Notes: generated by a model from the letters alone, not told the origin. Shown: positions 1 to 8,917, counted from the first letter of the stretch. The stretch is DNA of 53,587 bases from UBA8752 sp965657965 (GCA_965657965.1 CBFHQM010000017.1:1-53587), one strand, 5' to 3'. Made by a program: numbers and translations.

Positions 1-85
1 CACAGCCAACCCCGCCCAAAAACAAAAGGAACACCCCCCACAATACTCCGCTCAAACCGACTTGAGAACACTTGGATTCCAACAT
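1..85 (-). CDS. Partial exported protein, N-terminus only
   Basis: Reading leftward from an ATG at 85, the frame stays open for 28 codons to the window edge. The peptide begins MLESKCSQVG and continues into a hydrophobic stretch (LSGVLWGVFLLFLGG) ending in VGC, which would fit a signal peptide, possibly a lipoprotein one. It diverges from the small membrane protein gene starting at 204, so a promoter is expected in 86-203. Function cannot be told. The call rests only on a signal-like N-terminus and an open frame, so chance is possible. Confidence 0.4.
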   Translation of the reverse strand, partial: MLESKCSQVGLSGVLWGVFLLFLGGVGC

Positions 86-203
86 GGTGAACAAAATAAG
101 ACCAAAGCAAAAATGCTCATTCACACACCATTGGTGAAGAACATCTGTTTGCTCTTCATTGAGGACCTCTCAAAATCAACAACTTAGCGGAAACTATTCT
201 GAG

Positions 204-599
204 ATGAAACACGTTCTCCCTTTCCTTGCTGGCTTTGTCACTTTTTTCATCCTCAGTGGTGTCTACTATATGGGGATCATGGACATGCCATCTGGACCTT
301 GTTTTAACGCAGAGCCCGATATGATTTTCGGCATTGTCGCCAATGCGCTCTATGTGGCTTTGACCGCCTACGTGATTCAAGTCAGCGGTACATTTTCTGC
401 CGCGAGCGGAGCCAAGCATGGGGCCATCGTGGCCTTAACCGCCAATGGGTTTCTGAATTTGGGCTTCGTGGCCATGACCACGCTGTTCACTGCAAGTGAA
501 GCCTTTCAAGACATTCTGGTCAACATTCCACTCATGGCCGCCGCAGGTGCGGTAATCGGCATCCTATACAATCGAGGTGAAGCCAAGAAGGAGGCTTAA
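204..599 (+). CDS. Small multi-span membrane protein, unknown function
   Basis: The product is 131 residues and highly hydrophobic, with about four membrane segments: FLAGFVTFFILSGVYYMG near the start, FGIVANALYVALTAYVIQV, a middle segment with GFLNLGFVAMTTLF, and IPLMAAAGAVIGILY near the end. It finishes in a short charged tail (EAKKEA). I chose ATG 204 over the in-frame TTG at 159 because the hydrophobic domain starts just after it and the upstream residues are polar and atypical. The size and pattern recall small DUF-type inner-membrane proteins, but I cannot name the family. It stands alone, followed by a hairpin terminator at about 679-711. Confidence 0.7.
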   Translation: MKHVLPFLAGFVTFFILSGVYYMGIMDMPSGPCFNAEPDMIFGIVANALYVALTAYVIQVSGTFSAASGAKHGAIVALTANGFLNLGFVAMTTLFTASEAFQDILVNIPLMAAAGAVIGILYNRGEAKKEA

Positions 600-678
600 T
601 CCAAATCTAGGAGCTTTATCGCGCTCGGTCTACCAATTGCATTAGACTGAAGATCAAGCTCCACATTTTCAAAGAAGG

Positions 679-711
679 AAGCCCCTCAGACTCAGGTTTG
701 AGGGGCTTTTC
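679..711 (+). terminator. Rho-independent terminator after the small membrane protein gene
   Basis: The arms AAGCCCCTCA and TTGAGGGGCTT pair over about ten bases around a short loop, and the right arm runs into TTTT. The structure lies 80 bases past the stop at 599, in the 333-base convergent gap before the leftward nitroreductase gene. I see nothing else in this gap: its short ORFs have no family signal. Confidence 0.6.
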
Positions 712-932
712 ACTTCTCTGAAGCCCCTTCACGCCTTGACCACTGACTCGATCCTTGTTCTCTGGCAAACCATCTCTTTTCAGATTAGAGATCAGGGACC
801 CACTTGACGGGAAACCCTCAGACTGGAACCCTTCACAAGATCTGAGGTTAAACTGGAGCTTCTCAAACAGGGCCATGCCCTGTTTGTCAAAATCGGCGGG
901 ATCCGTGAAATCTATCCATCGGCATCGACGAA

Positions 933-1706
933 TCAATGGCGGTGAATGAAATGGGTCGAATCAAACCGCATTCGCTCTCCGTACACACCGCCCTCTGCCC
1001 GTTTACCTGCAGAAATCACCATGGTCACCACGGCCTGTTTGGGCAAACCCAAAAGCTGTTTGACTCGCGCACTGTCCATGCCTTCCATCGGACAAGTGTC
1101 GAATCCGTGCGCCCGCATGGCCAACATGTAGTGGGCACAGGCCAACGCTGTTGATTTGTGTGCCCACATTCTCATGCCCCATTTGCCAATGGGCTCGCGG
1201 GGGTATGGTCTGGACATGCCGCGCCAACGGGTGATGGCCCATTTGAATGGCGTTCGCCACCCCATCCAACCTTGGTCGTAGGCCAATGGTGTGATCTTCT
1301 TGTAGTACTGAAGCGCACTTTTGGGAACACTTTCACGGCGCTCAAGCGCCTCCAGCATCCATCCATTGTTGCGCTTCCAAAGGTCAGGCCTTCCCACAAA
1401 CACGACCAGTTCTGATGCCGTGCCCGCAGCAGGTTGAGACAAGCATGCCTTAACCAAGGCGGCCTTCTTCTCTGGATCCACAACATGGTGAATCTCCCAA
1501 GTCTGCAAATTGGATGAGTTTGGCGCCTTCAACGCCGCGTCCATGCACGCTTCCATTACAGAATCCGGGATCGCATCGTCGGCATACACGCGCACGCTTC
1601 GCCTTGAATTCACCACCGCGTGAAACGCCTCCGCATCGGTGCTGGGGGCCTTTGCCGCTTCGCGCTTTTTTTGCTCAACGGGCTGGAAAATCTTGACCTT
1701 GGACAT
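933..1706 (-). CDS. Nitroreductase family protein
   Basis: This 257-residue protein fits the nitroreductase family of FMN-dependent NAD(P)H oxidoreductases. The N-terminal block SRRSVRVYADDAIPDS followed by APNSSNLQTWEIHHV is the usual FMN-phosphate and isoalloxazine contact region, at about residues 34-78. The C-terminal part (CAHYMLAMRAHGFDTCPMEG, then GLPKQAVVTMVISAG) matches the second conserved half, where flavin-binding and dimer contacts lie. ATG 1706 (MSKVKIF) is preferred to a start seven codons upstream because the usual length then fits. The physiological substrate cannot be inferred. It is convergent with the gene at 204-599 and lies downstream of the protease gene on the same strand. 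Confidence 0.88.
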   Translation of the reverse strand: MSKVKIFQPVEQKKREAAKAPSTDAEAFHAVVNSRRSVRVYADDAIPDSVMEACMDAALKAPNSSNLQTWEIHHVVDPEKKAALVKACLSQPAAGTASELVVFVGRPDLWKRNNGWMLEALERRESVPKSALQYYKKITPLAYDQGWMGWRTPFKWAITRWRGMSRPYPREPIGKWGMRMWAHKSTALACAHYMLAMRAHGFDTCPMEGMDSARVKQLLGLPKQAVVTMVISAGKRAEGGVYGERMRFDSTHFIHRH

Positions 1707-1748
1707 GGAACAAAGATGACCCGCCAACGCTAAGGATTGGCCGCAATT

Positions 1749-3959
1749 TTAGCCTTTCACCAAGCGGAAAGTTTGGACCATTCCTCCCTCTGCTTCCACC
1801 TTCAGTAAGAAGGCCCCAACCGGCCACTGAGAAGCGTCGATTTGGAAAGATGATCCCGCTTTGCCCGCGGCCATTTCTCGTCCGGTAAGGTCAAGAGCTG
1901 TCCATACACAAGATGTCCCTGAGGGCGTTACTTCCAAGTGAACCACATCTCGAACAGGGTTGGGCCAAACCTGAATGCCCTGCCGTATCCCGTTTCCAAC
2001 AGACGGAGCCGATTGAATGCCCAATGCTCCCATGACCGCTTGAATGGCATTGACCTTTCCCCAACCCCAAACCGGGCTGCCCCCCACTGGAATGTCTCCA
2101 GTGTAATTGTCTTGTCTTGCTGTGGCTTTGAGTGTCTCTTTGACCTCGAAAGGAGAGAGCGAAGGGTTGGCCTCCAGCAACAACGCCGCAATTCCAGCCA
2201 CCGCAGGGCCGCTCATGCTGGTGCCCGACAACCGAGCGAAAGGATAAGTCACTCCCTCGAATTCAACCGATTCGCTCATGTTATAATTGGCGTCAGTGAA
2301 CGAACTGATCGACGATTCTACCGAGACTCCGGGTGCAGAGATGTCCGGCTTGGTTCGCCCATCGATGGTAGGGCCAAGCGTGGAGAAATTCGCCAAGGTG
2401 CCACCGCCTTCATTGCCCACTGGGTTGAGGTATTCCGAATAATAGGCGCCGACAGCAATCACGCTTTCGGTATTGGCCGGAATCGACACCCCGTATTCTG
2501 GGTCGCCCGCAACCCAACCCGAGCTGTTGGACTGAAAATTTTGCCCCCAATTTCCCACGCCGTTGGACAAATGCGTCACGTTCCAAGCGTGAACCAAGCC
2601 CTGCGGGGCGTGCAACTGAAGCGCCACCCCAAGCGAGGATGTCCCCTTTCGGATTCTCAACCGCAAATACGGCCTACCGTTGTCGGGATGGGCGTCTTCC
2701 ACCACCAAATCAAAAGGAATGGTGTCTCCGTCCTGAACCAAGATGGAATCCAACATCAACGGCCCAGACGAGGTGCTGAACCACGGACTCTCTTGGGCCA
2801 CTTGAGTCCCCAATTCGGTGAGCATAAATCCCGCTTCAAACGACTCCCCAGGCTCACCCCACATTGTCAAATTTTGCCCCCACATAGACGGATGAGCGGA
2901 TTCGGGATAAAACTGCACTTTCGACCGCAGCGTATCGCCCGCGAACGCATGTGCAAGGTGGAAGTCGCTGTCGCCATTGTTTCCGCCCGACCCCACAAAA
3001 ACCACACCCTCCTCGGACATGGCATTGATGAATTGATTGATCATGCCCAATCCATCGCGGGTTCCAAACTGAGGCAAACTCCAGCTCATGTTGATGACCA
3101 GCCGCTTGCCATCGGCCTCGGCGACGTCTTGCATCCACGCAAAAGCGTCCATGGCGGCCGACTCGTCGACCAAAAACGTGGCAAACAGCAACTCTGCAGC
3201 TGGGGCCATTCCGATCAGTTCTGTGCCCGCTCCGCCACCTGCGGCAATGCCGCCCACGTGGGTTCCATGATAGCTGTAGCTGTATACGTTGGCCGTGTCC
3301 GATCCCATGGCAACCAAGTCCTCTGGCGTTTCGCCAACGCGGCCGTAGTCGAAGCCCTCTGGCGTTGGGCCTCCCGTTCGGAACTGATCCCAAACCCCAC
3401 GAATGCGAGAGGCTGTTAAGGCCGTATCCAGAAACATGGGATGGGTATAGTCGAACCCCCAGTCGACAACGCCAATCAAGACGTCTTCACCAGTAAATGC
3501 CTGAGGCAGCCCCAGTCCAGCGTGCACACTATCGGTACGCGTTCCGTATCTGGCTTTTTCCAAATCTGGTGCCGCTTTAGACGCCATTTGCCAGCCCAAT
3601 AGCTCCAAATCTTCGAGCCGATTGAGGTGTTGGATGTCCACTCTAAACGAGAGAATGCCCCCACACTGCGCACCTACATATACTTCCGGCCCCATCGCCG
3701 CCATCGCTTCGATATCGGTGCCATTTTCATGGACGCGCCCCACAAAGCCAACCATCAGTCGACCGTGCATTCTGGCCACAGGGTATTGACCTGAGGCCTC
3801 TGCATAAAGCTTGTCCAAGTCGGACGTAACCTCGACCAAAGCGCTCAACTCGGACAAAGCCATGCGCGTGGACATCGGCACTTCAACACTGGACACTTGG
3901 GCAAGCCCCCCTGTCTGGATGAAGAAAAAGAGAACAACAGGAATCAGTCGGACCATCAT
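1749..3959 (-). CDS. Secreted subtilisin-like (S8) serine peptidase with type IX sorting domain
   Basis: This 736-residue protein starts with a signal peptide (MMVRLIPVVLFFFIQTGGLAQ). The S8 catalytic triad is visible: Asp about 166 in IGVVDWGFDYTHP, His about 234 in HGTHVGGIAAG and Ser about 581 in SGTSMSGPAVAGIAAL, with an oxyanion-type Asn in GSGGNNGDS near 327. A beta-rich insert separates the Asn and Ser blocks. The C-terminus (VWPNPVRDVVHLEV through GAFLLKVEAEGG) is a Por-type sorting domain, so export through the type IX system and surface attachment or release is expected. I chose ATG 3959 because upstream in-frame codons overlap tspO and lack signal features. It follows tspO by 14 bases and is probably cotranscribed with it. 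Confidence 0.93.
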   Translation of the reverse strand: MMVRLIPVVLFFFIQTGGLAQVSSVEVPMSTRMALSELSALVEVTSDLDKLYAEASGQYPVARMHGRLMVGFVGRVHENGTDIEAMAAMGPEVYVGAQCGGILSFRVDIQHLNRLEDLELLGWQMASKAAPDLEKARYGTRTDSVHAGLGLPQAFTGEDVLIGVVDWGFDYTHPMFLDTALTASRIRGVWDQFRTGGPTPEGFDYGRVGETPEDLVAMGSDTANVYSYSYHGTHVGGIAAGGGAGTELIGMAPAAELLFATFLVDESAAMDAFAWMQDVAEADGKRLVINMSWSLPQFGTRDGLGMINQFINAMSEEGVVFVGSGGNNGDSDFHLAHAFAGDTLRSKVQFYPESAHPSMWGQNLTMWGEPGESFEAGFMLTELGTQVAQESPWFSTSSGPLMLDSILVQDGDTIPFDLVVEDAHPDNGRPYLRLRIRKGTSSLGVALQLHAPQGLVHAWNVTHLSNGVGNWGQNFQSNSSGWVAGDPEYGVSIPANTESVIAVGAYYSEYLNPVGNEGGGTLANFSTLGPTIDGRTKPDISAPGVSVESSISSFTDANYNMSESVEFEGVTYPFARLSGTSMSGPAVAGIAALLLEANPSLSPFEVKETLKATARQDNYTGDIPVGGSPVWGWGKVNAIQAVMGALGIQSAPSVGNGIRQGIQVWPNPVRDVVHLEVTPSGTSCVWTALDLTGREMAAGKAGSSFQIDASQWPVGAFLLKVEAEGGMVQTFRLVKG

Positions 3960-3973
3960 GGCGTCAAAGATGT

Positions 3974-4456
3974 TCAGGGATTGGCCCAAACCACGTATGC
4001 ATTCAAAGATGTGGCCACACAAAGCCAAATCAGGTACGGGACTATGCCCCAACGGGCCGTGCCAATCTTGGACCATCCATGCCGCGCCAATCCAATGATG
4101 ACCCCGAAAAGCGCCACGATTTCAATCAAAGCCCAACCCGCTTCATGGGCGCCAAAAAAAAGAGGGTTCCAAGCCACATTCAATATCCAAGCCACAGCAA
4201 AGGCCTTGCGCACGTCGGGCGTCCCACCGCGGGCCTTTGCCTCCGCCCACCAGCAGGTCATAAACCAAGTAAAACCCAACATAACCAATGTCCACGCCGC
4301 CCCAAACACCCAGCCTGGAGGGGTCCACGGCGCTTTTTCCAAGGACGCGTACCATAGCGAAGCCACGCCAGGGCCTGTCGCCAAGCCTCCAATGGCCAAT
4401 CCAAGAAAATTAAGCGCACCAAAGGCCAAGCTCGAAAGAAGAAGGTTCCGGTTCAT
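3974..4456 (-). CDS. tspO: TspO/MBR family tryptophan-rich sensory protein
   Basis: The 160-residue protein has the five-helix layout and aromatic-rich motifs of TspO: KAPWTPPGWVFGAAW (the WxPP loop after helix 1), NVAWNPLFFGAHEAG and ARWGIVPYLIWLCVATSLN near the end. Family members bind porphyrins and are linked to tetrapyrrole turnover and stress responses in other bacteria; the role here is inferred only. The start at 4456 (MNRNLLLSS) overlaps the stop of the upstream membrane protein gene by four bases (ATGA), a sign of translational coupling. An earlier in-frame start would add about 60 residues without family similarity. Confidence 0.93.
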   Translation of the reverse strand: MNRNLLLSSLAFGALNFLGLAIGGLATGPGVASLWYASLEKAPWTPPGWVFGAAWTLVMLGFTWFMTCWWAEAKARGGTPDVRKAFAVAWILNVAWNPLFFGAHEAGWALIEIVALFGVIIGLARHGWSKIGTARWGIVPYLIWLCVATSLNAYVVWANP

Positions 4457-5055
4457 GGGTGGAAGAAACGCTTTCTGGTGAACATGCCCAAGGCCAAGAC
4501 CACGGCAACAATGCCACAGCCATGCACAGGTGAAGCCGGCGCCCCCGGAAACTCCCCTTTGATTCGTGCCACAAATGTGAGCGCCATCACCAACCCAACG
4601 AAATACACATACCAAGCATGAAACCCATGGCGCCACCCGCGCATCATCAGCACCCGTGGATGCACCAACAGCGTGAGATAAGCCAATGCGCCTCCGATGG
4701 CTTTAACGACTTCGGGCACGATTGCATTCCAAGCGAGGTTGGTGGCCAAGTATCCGAAATGCAACAGGTGCACCCATGCAAAAAACAAGGACGCGACAAA
4801 GGCCGGCTTCCACTTCTTTGGGTCTCCGGCCCATTGGGAGAGCAGGGTCACCGAGGCCAAATAAGCCACAAACGAAAAGCGCCCACTGTATCTCGCCGCA
4901 TATCGAATCGCTTGCTCCGGACCCTCTTGATGAAGGTCACCCCACACCCACATCGAGGCTTGAATGACCAGGCCCAAAGACAACCAAAGGATCCATTCGC
5001 GAGGGGTCAAGCGTTGCAAAGACCGGTTAAACAAAGCCGTCTCGTCTCCTGCCAT
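4453..5055 (-). CDS. Multi-span membrane protein, possibly ferric-reductase-like
   Basis: The 200-residue protein has about six hydrophobic segments. RYAARYSGRFSFVAYLASV resembles the early loop and helix of ferric-reductase-like transmembrane domains. Histidines in a helix (WVHLLHFGYLATNLAW) and in the next region (HPRVLMMRGWRHGFHAWYVY) could be b-heme ligands, but I do not see the classical paired-His spacing clearly, so the family call is tentative. It is coupled to tspO by a four-base overlap and follows the bPH2 gene by 40 bases. Neighbouring a porphyrin-binding protein is compatible with a heme-related role, which is inference. The ATG at 5055 (MAGDETALFN) gives a sensible cytoplasmic N-terminus. 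Confidence 0.72.
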   Translation of the reverse strand: MAGDETALFNRSLQRLTPREWILWLSLGLVIQASMWVWGDLHQEGPEQAIRYAARYSGRFSFVAYLASVTLLSQWAGDPKKWKPAFVASLFFAWVHLLHFGYLATNLAWNAIVPEVVKAIGGALAYLTLLVHPRVLMMRGWRHGFHAWYVYFVGLVMALTFVARIKGEFPGAPASPVHGCGIVAVVLALGMFTRKRFFHP

Positions 5056-5095
5056 ATCGTCTCTGTTGAATCCTTGAAATCAAGTCCATCCCCAT

Positions 5096-5647
5096 TCAAT
5101 TGGCCTCTCCTTTGGCCAAGTCTGCTCGCAACGCTTCAATGGAAGCGTGAATGTCCTTTAGAACGTCCACAACACCATCGTCGGTCGACGAAACGGCATG
5201 CACGGGGTGCAGCCGCCCCTCTTGAAAACGGTCTCGGGCCAGCATGACCTCTTCTTTAAATTCTTCGGCATTGACAATGCCAACCAGTTTCATGTCGGCT
5301 CCTGTTTGATCACTGTTTCCGGCCGTTTCCACTTTGAGAATCCGAAGGTCAAACCACTTGAGAATCGGATTGTCTATGAAAGTGAGATCCTGAATATTTT
5401 CTAGAGGAATGGTCTTCTCCTTTTTAAAATAATGCCCTTTGGAAAACCGCAGATGCCGACTGGTCAAACTGCATTTTAAGCTGTTGTAATGCAACCGCGT
5501 CACCCATTGTCCCCAGCCCAAAACCCACACAAGCATCAGTGGAAGCGAGACAATCGGCAAGCCAAAAGCCAAAGCCAAAGAGGTAAACATGTACTTCTTG
5601 ATGCGCGGATTGAATGCCGCTTCTCGCAATAGGTTTTCTTCCCTCAT
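5096..5647 (-). CDS. Bacterial PH (bPH2, YdbS-like) domain membrane protein
   Basis: The 183-residue protein has a short cytosolic N-terminus, a long hydrophobic hairpin (MFTSLALAFGLPIVSLPLMLVWVLGWG) and then a bPH2-type beta domain: YNSLKCSLTSRHLRFSKGHY, KKEKTIPLENIQDLTFIDNP, ILKWFDLRILKVETAGNS. The phrase IPLENIQDLTF is the usual core of this domain. The C-terminal 50 residues are helical and charged. Family members are membrane-associated with unknown ligands. It is the first gene of a leftward group (this gene, the multi-span protein, tspO, the protease). ATG 5647 (MREENLL) is chosen because the residues before it are atypical. Confidence 0.85.
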   Translation of the reverse strand: MREENLLREAAFNPRIKKYMFTSLALAFGLPIVSLPLMLVWVLGWGQWVTRLHYNSLKCSLTSRHLRFSKGHYFKKEKTIPLENIQDLTFIDNPILKWFDLRILKVETAGNSDQTGADMKLVGIVNAEEFKEEVMLARDRFQEGRLHPVHAVSSTDDGVVDVLKDIHASIEALRADLAKGEAN

Positions 5648-5731
5648 GTGACACAAGGTAAACCGGAAGCCCACTCTATGCGGTCCGTTGCTTGGATTCC
5701 ACTTTTTGAGTGGGTCTGCAGCGGTTTGCGG

Positions 5732-6655
5732 TCAATCGTGAACGCACCGCACGGAGAATCCCCCACGCATGTCTCCGGAATTGCGATCCATGTCCAAGTT
5801 TCCGTTGTTCAGGAAGCGGTACCACAACTCCCCGCCTGAATCCGTGGAAGTCCAGTGGTAACTGCTGGCTCCCGCGTCCAAAAACAGGCCATTGTTTTTG
5901 AATCGATATCCCGCAGGAACAGCACCAAAACCAACAATGTCGCTGCCACTGCCTGAGTTGTACCAGCCTTCACTGGATTTCAGGGCCACCCCTTCTTGGC
6001 CTTCATAGCCCAAGTCCGCGAGCGCCTCCTCCAGTGCAGTCCAGTCTGCGTCGGTAGACACGTGCCACGCCGATGGACACACCCCTCGGCTGTCCACGAC
6101 TGCATGCCCATTGTACAGCCTTCCATAGGCGTTCATGGCCACCTCGTCGTCGCAAGCATCAATGGGTGCCAATTCCGTACAAGGACCATCACCCTCTCCA
6201 TAAATCACAACGGCACCCGTGCTCAATGTGGACCATTCTGTAGGGTCCAAAACAAGGTCAATCACATCTCCATTGGCATAGGTTGTCGCAACCAAATTTT
6301 GTGCGAACCAGCATTCTCCGCCCAACAGCAGCGTCTCGTAAGTCTGCCCACCGTCTTCCCAAGGTTCACCGCAAGACCAAGGCTGCCCCTCTCCTGAACA
6401 GGTCTCGAACAAAGCCAGAAACGGGAGCAAATCAAATGCGGAGTAACAAGAGTCCTCCATGAAATAAGGATGAAAGCCGGGAGCTGCATCCATATTCTCC
6501 ACGCCGCAAGTGCCAAACAGACACAACAACTCGATCAAATCGCTGGTGTAAAAACACCCGTCTCCATCAACATCTGGATTGAACACAGGCGACTCAACAT
6601 TCTGTCCCCATGACAATTGCGGAACCAAAAACAACAAAATCAAGACTTGGCGCAT
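5732..6655 (-). CDS. Secreted FISUMP-domain protein with dockerin-like EF-hand pair
   Basis: The 307-residue protein begins with a signal peptide (MRQVLILLFLVPQLSWGQ). Residues about 25-90 hold a tandem of short calcium-loop-like units, DVDGDGCFYTSDLIELLCLF and SCYSAFDLLPFLALF, each followed by a cysteine-flanked turn; this resembles dockerin-type repeats. The remainder is a FISUMP domain (Fibrobacter succinogenes major paralogous domain): GGECWFAQNLVATTYANGD, YGRLYNGHAVVDSRGVCPS, WHVSTDADWTALEEAL, GAVPAGYRF and the C-terminal GGFSVRCVHD. The family is extracellular and without an assigned activity. ATG 6655 directly precedes the signal peptide. A second FISUMP gene is cut by the right edge of the window. 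Confidence 0.88.
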   Translation of the reverse strand: MRQVLILLFLVPQLSWGQNVESPVFNPDVDGDGCFYTSDLIELLCLFGTCGVENMDAAPGFHPYFMEDSCYSAFDLLPFLALFETCSGEGQPWSCGEPWEDGGQTYETLLLGGECWFAQNLVATTYANGDVIDLVLDPTEWSTLSTGAVVIYGEGDGPCTELAPIDACDDEVAMNAYGRLYNGHAVVDSRGVCPSAWHVSTDADWTALEEALADLGYEGQEGVALKSSEGWYNSGSGSDIVGFGAVPAGYRFKNNGLFLDAGASSYHWTSTDSGGELWYRFLNNGNLDMDRNSGDMRGGFSVRCVHD

Positions 6656-6777
6656 GCACCAATATTGGGAACAAGGTGTGTAATCCAATGAAAAGCCATC
6701 AAAGCACAGAATGCATGGACCAATAAATTTCCATGCCTGCTTCCCAACCGTTCCCCTTTACTCGCCTCGCGTCATCC

Positions 6778-7536
6778 TCATTCAAACCAGCGCAAGGGTG
6801 CGCCGTCCGACATGGCGGGAAGGCCTTTTCTAAAGAGTGCATTGATCACCACCAAATGGACCAGCAAGGCCACATGCAAGGGCAACAAATACCACGGCCA
6901 ACCCCAATCGAAAACCAAGGGATTGTCGGCCACAGGCGCCTCCCACACGTACATGTAGTTGGCCACCAACCCCTGAGGGTGGGGAAACCCGAGATTCAAA
7001 ATGGCATTGAATCCCATCATGATTGTGGAGGCCAAGACAGCCAAGCCATATGCCCGAAGCCAATCCCAACGCCGAAACCGGAACCCGAACGATCGAGACA
7101 AAATGATTGGAACAAACACCAAGGCGGCGTGCTTGGCGTAGAACAAAACGAACAAAGGCAGGGCATCTCCTGAAGGCAACTGCGGTGTAACAACAGAATG
7201 AAATCCGCCAATCATGCCCATGAATCCTGCAAAAGCGAAAACAGTCCGGCTCATCTTAAAACAAAGACACCCAAGCAAAATCGCATTGAGTCCGCAAAAA
7301 TGAAAAGGCAGGGATCGGTGGACGGAAAAGCCCAAATCCGAATGGGTCAAAGCCAATGCCAAGTCAATGAGCTGAAACCCCAGCATCGTGGCGCCCATTG
7401 CCCTCAGGATGCCTGGATGCTTCCCCTTCTGACGATGGACGAACCTGGTCAAAAACAACCCTATGACCAAGCAGGAACCCAAGGCAATCCAATACCTCGG
7501 TTCAGATGGGGCAATGATGACATCCAATTCACTCAC
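6778..7536 (-). CDS. TIGR02206 (YwaF-type) integral membrane protein
   Basis: The 252-residue protein has about seven membrane helices. Recognisable family blocks are HRSLPFHFCGLNAILLG (third helix region), AGFMGMIGGFHSVVTPQLP, the NYMYVWEAPVADNPL loop and WPWYLLPLHVALLVH before the last helix. Relatives include Bacillus YwaF; their function is unknown. It lies between the small basic protein gene and the FISUMP gene on the same strand, 34 bases from the former, so it may share the DUF808 transcript. Confidence 0.87.
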   Translation of the reverse strand: MSELDVIIAPSEPRYWIALGSCLVIGLFLTRFVHRQKGKHPGILRAMGATMLGFQLIDLALALTHSDLGFSVHRSLPFHFCGLNAILLGCLCFKMSRTVFAFAGFMGMIGGFHSVVTPQLPSGDALPLFVLFYAKHAALVFVPIILSRSFGFRFRRWDWLRAYGLAVLASTIMMGFNAILNLGFPHPQGLVANYMYVWEAPVADNPLVFDWGWPWYLLPLHVALLVHLVVINALFRKGLPAMSDGAPLRWFE

Positions 7537-7570
7537 ACACCCAAGCTAAGCTCCAAAAAAGGAATGGACC

Positions 7571-7858
7571 TTAAGACTTGGGACGATGACGTTCGTGAGT
7601 GCGGCGCCTGTGCTCGGTCATCCTGTGCAACTCCTCGCCCCACTCATTGAGGTCTTCAGGGTCTTCATTTTGCATGGCCGGCGGCCGCTTGGGATGAATG
7701 TTCTTTAAGTCGCGTTTGCGTCCCATAAACGAAGAACCACTGTCCTGGGACAAACGTTCAAATTGACTTTGGGTCCCTTCGTCCAATCCACTGTAACGTG
7801 CGCCCAACAAGCGAAGTGTTGTTCGACATCTCAATGCCCTTCTGGTCGGGGCATTCAA
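7571..7858 (-). CDS. Small basic hypothetical protein
   Basis: The frame encodes up to 95 residues, rich in Arg, Lys and His, ending MTEHRRRTHERHRPKS. I do not recognise a family. A TTG at 7858 overlaps the stop of the DUF808 gene (TTGA), which would couple the two; an ATG at 7726 would give a 51-residue protein (MGRKRDLKNIHPKRPP). The segment upstream of that ATG (GLDEGTQSQFERLSQDSGSS) looks protein-like, which favours the longer form. The high charge suggests a soluble, perhaps nucleic-acid-associated protein, but that is a guess. Confidence 0.45.
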   Translation of the reverse strand: MNAPTRRALRCRTTLRLLGARYSGLDEGTQSQFERLSQDSGSSFMGRKRDLKNIHPKRPPAMQNEDPEDLNEWGEELHRMTEHRRRTHERHRPKS

Positions 7859-8691
7859 CCAAAAACGGCACGCAAGCGCTTGACCAAGCTCACCAACACC
7901 AAACAGACGCCCCCCACCATTGTGGCCAATAGAACATCCACCAGAAGACTTGCCCCCCCCTCAAAAGCGTGATGGACAAACTCAACATGGTGATGGAATA
8001 TGCCCCCTGACACCAAAAACAACGCCGCGGTTCCGACCACGTTCAACACGCGAATCAACAGAGGTAACCCTTGAATCAAACCTTGCCCAATGGTGCGCGA
8101 TACCCGTTCCTTGCGCTTGAGGAGGAGGAGTCCAACATCGTCCATCCGAACAATCAGGGCAACCAATCCATAAACGCCCACGGTGGCCAGCAATGCAATC
8201 AACGATACTGTGGCCACTTGTACCACCGGGTCGGCCCCCACGACAGACCCAAGCGTGATGATGACAATTTCCACGGAAAGAATAAAGTCCACCAAAACAG
8301 CCGAACGAATTCGAGTGCGTTCATCTGGACGCTCCGTTGACGGTTTGATTTTGTGCCCCGGCCGAAGCGCGTGAACCACCTTTTCGACCCCTTCATAAGC
8401 GAGGTAAGTCCCGCCCAAAACCAAGGCAGGCTCCAGCGCCCAAGGCATCATGCTGTCCAGCACGAAGGCCGACGGCAAAATGATGAGTTTGTTCAGAAAA
8501 GACCCTTTGGTGATGGACCACAGAACAGGCAATTCTCGAGAAGCCTCAAACCCCGTCGCTTTTTCTGCATTGACCGCAAGATCATCCCCTAGAAGACCTG
8601 CTGTTTTTTTTCCAGCCACTTTGGTCATGACGGCCACATCGTCCATGATCGTGGCCACGTCATCGAGCAATGCGAAAATTCCAGAAGGCAT
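7855..8691 (-). CDS. DUF808 family (YedI-like) inner membrane protein
   Basis: The 278-residue protein matches the DUF808 pattern: the N-terminus SGIFALLDDVATIMDDVAVM, then KVAGKKTAGLLGDDLAVNA, the VLWSITKGSFLNKLIILP stretch and LVLGGTYLAYEGVEKVVH, followed by membrane segments such as LVDFILSVEIVIITLG. Relatives include Escherichia coli YedI; their function is not established. The ATG at 8691 begins directly with the conserved N-terminus. About 225 bases separate it from the gene upstream on the same strand, a gap holding an inverted repeat at 8844-8862. Confidence 0.92.
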   Translation of the reverse strand: MPSGIFALLDDVATIMDDVAVMTKVAGKKTAGLLGDDLAVNAEKATGFEASRELPVLWSITKGSFLNKLIILPSAFVLDSMMPWALEPALVLGGTYLAYEGVEKVVHALRPGHKIKPSTERPDERTRIRSAVLVDFILSVEIVIITLGSVVGADPVVQVATVSLIALLATVGVYGLVALIVRMDDVGLLLLKRKERVSRTIGQGLIQGLPLLIRVLNVVGTAALFLVSGGIFHHHVEFVHHAFEGGASLLVDVLLATMVGGVCLVLVSLVKRLRAVFG

Positions 8692-8843
8692 GTTGCGAAC
8701 TTAATTCGGCCACCGGCTCTCGGAGCACTCCATTCTGAACGAATTCACCAAACCGAGGTCGAGTGAGCCTTCCAGGGTACGAGAACCATAAGCAAAACGA
8801 CCGCACTGCCCGTTTGTAACGCCCCCAAACCTTGGAGTTCGGC

Positions 8844-8862
8844 GATGCATTCAAAATGCATC
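8844..8862. repeat. Perfect inverted repeat in the gap upstream of the DUF808 gene
   Basis: GATGCATT and AATGCATC are perfect 8-bp arms around a 3-base spacer. The repeat lies about 150 bases upstream of the DUF808 start and about 55 bases past the end of the secreted protein gene to its right. It could be an operator or a weak hairpin. No T-run follows on either strand, so a terminator is unlikely. Confidence 0.4.
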
Positions 8863-8917
8863 TTGCACCAGCACTTCCACCGATCAATGCGCCGAAGAAA
8901 AAAGTCTCCTTGTTGGA

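Noticed and set aside
98..120. Short leftward frame MSIFALVLFCSPCW from an ATG at 120
   Set aside because: It ends after 22 codons and overlaps the better-supported frame starting at 85.
1938..3419. A 493-codon rightward open frame
   Set aside because: It is antisense to the subtilisin-like protease, whose catalytic motifs and sorting domain are clear. The antisense peptide is Arg- and His-rich and has no family motif.
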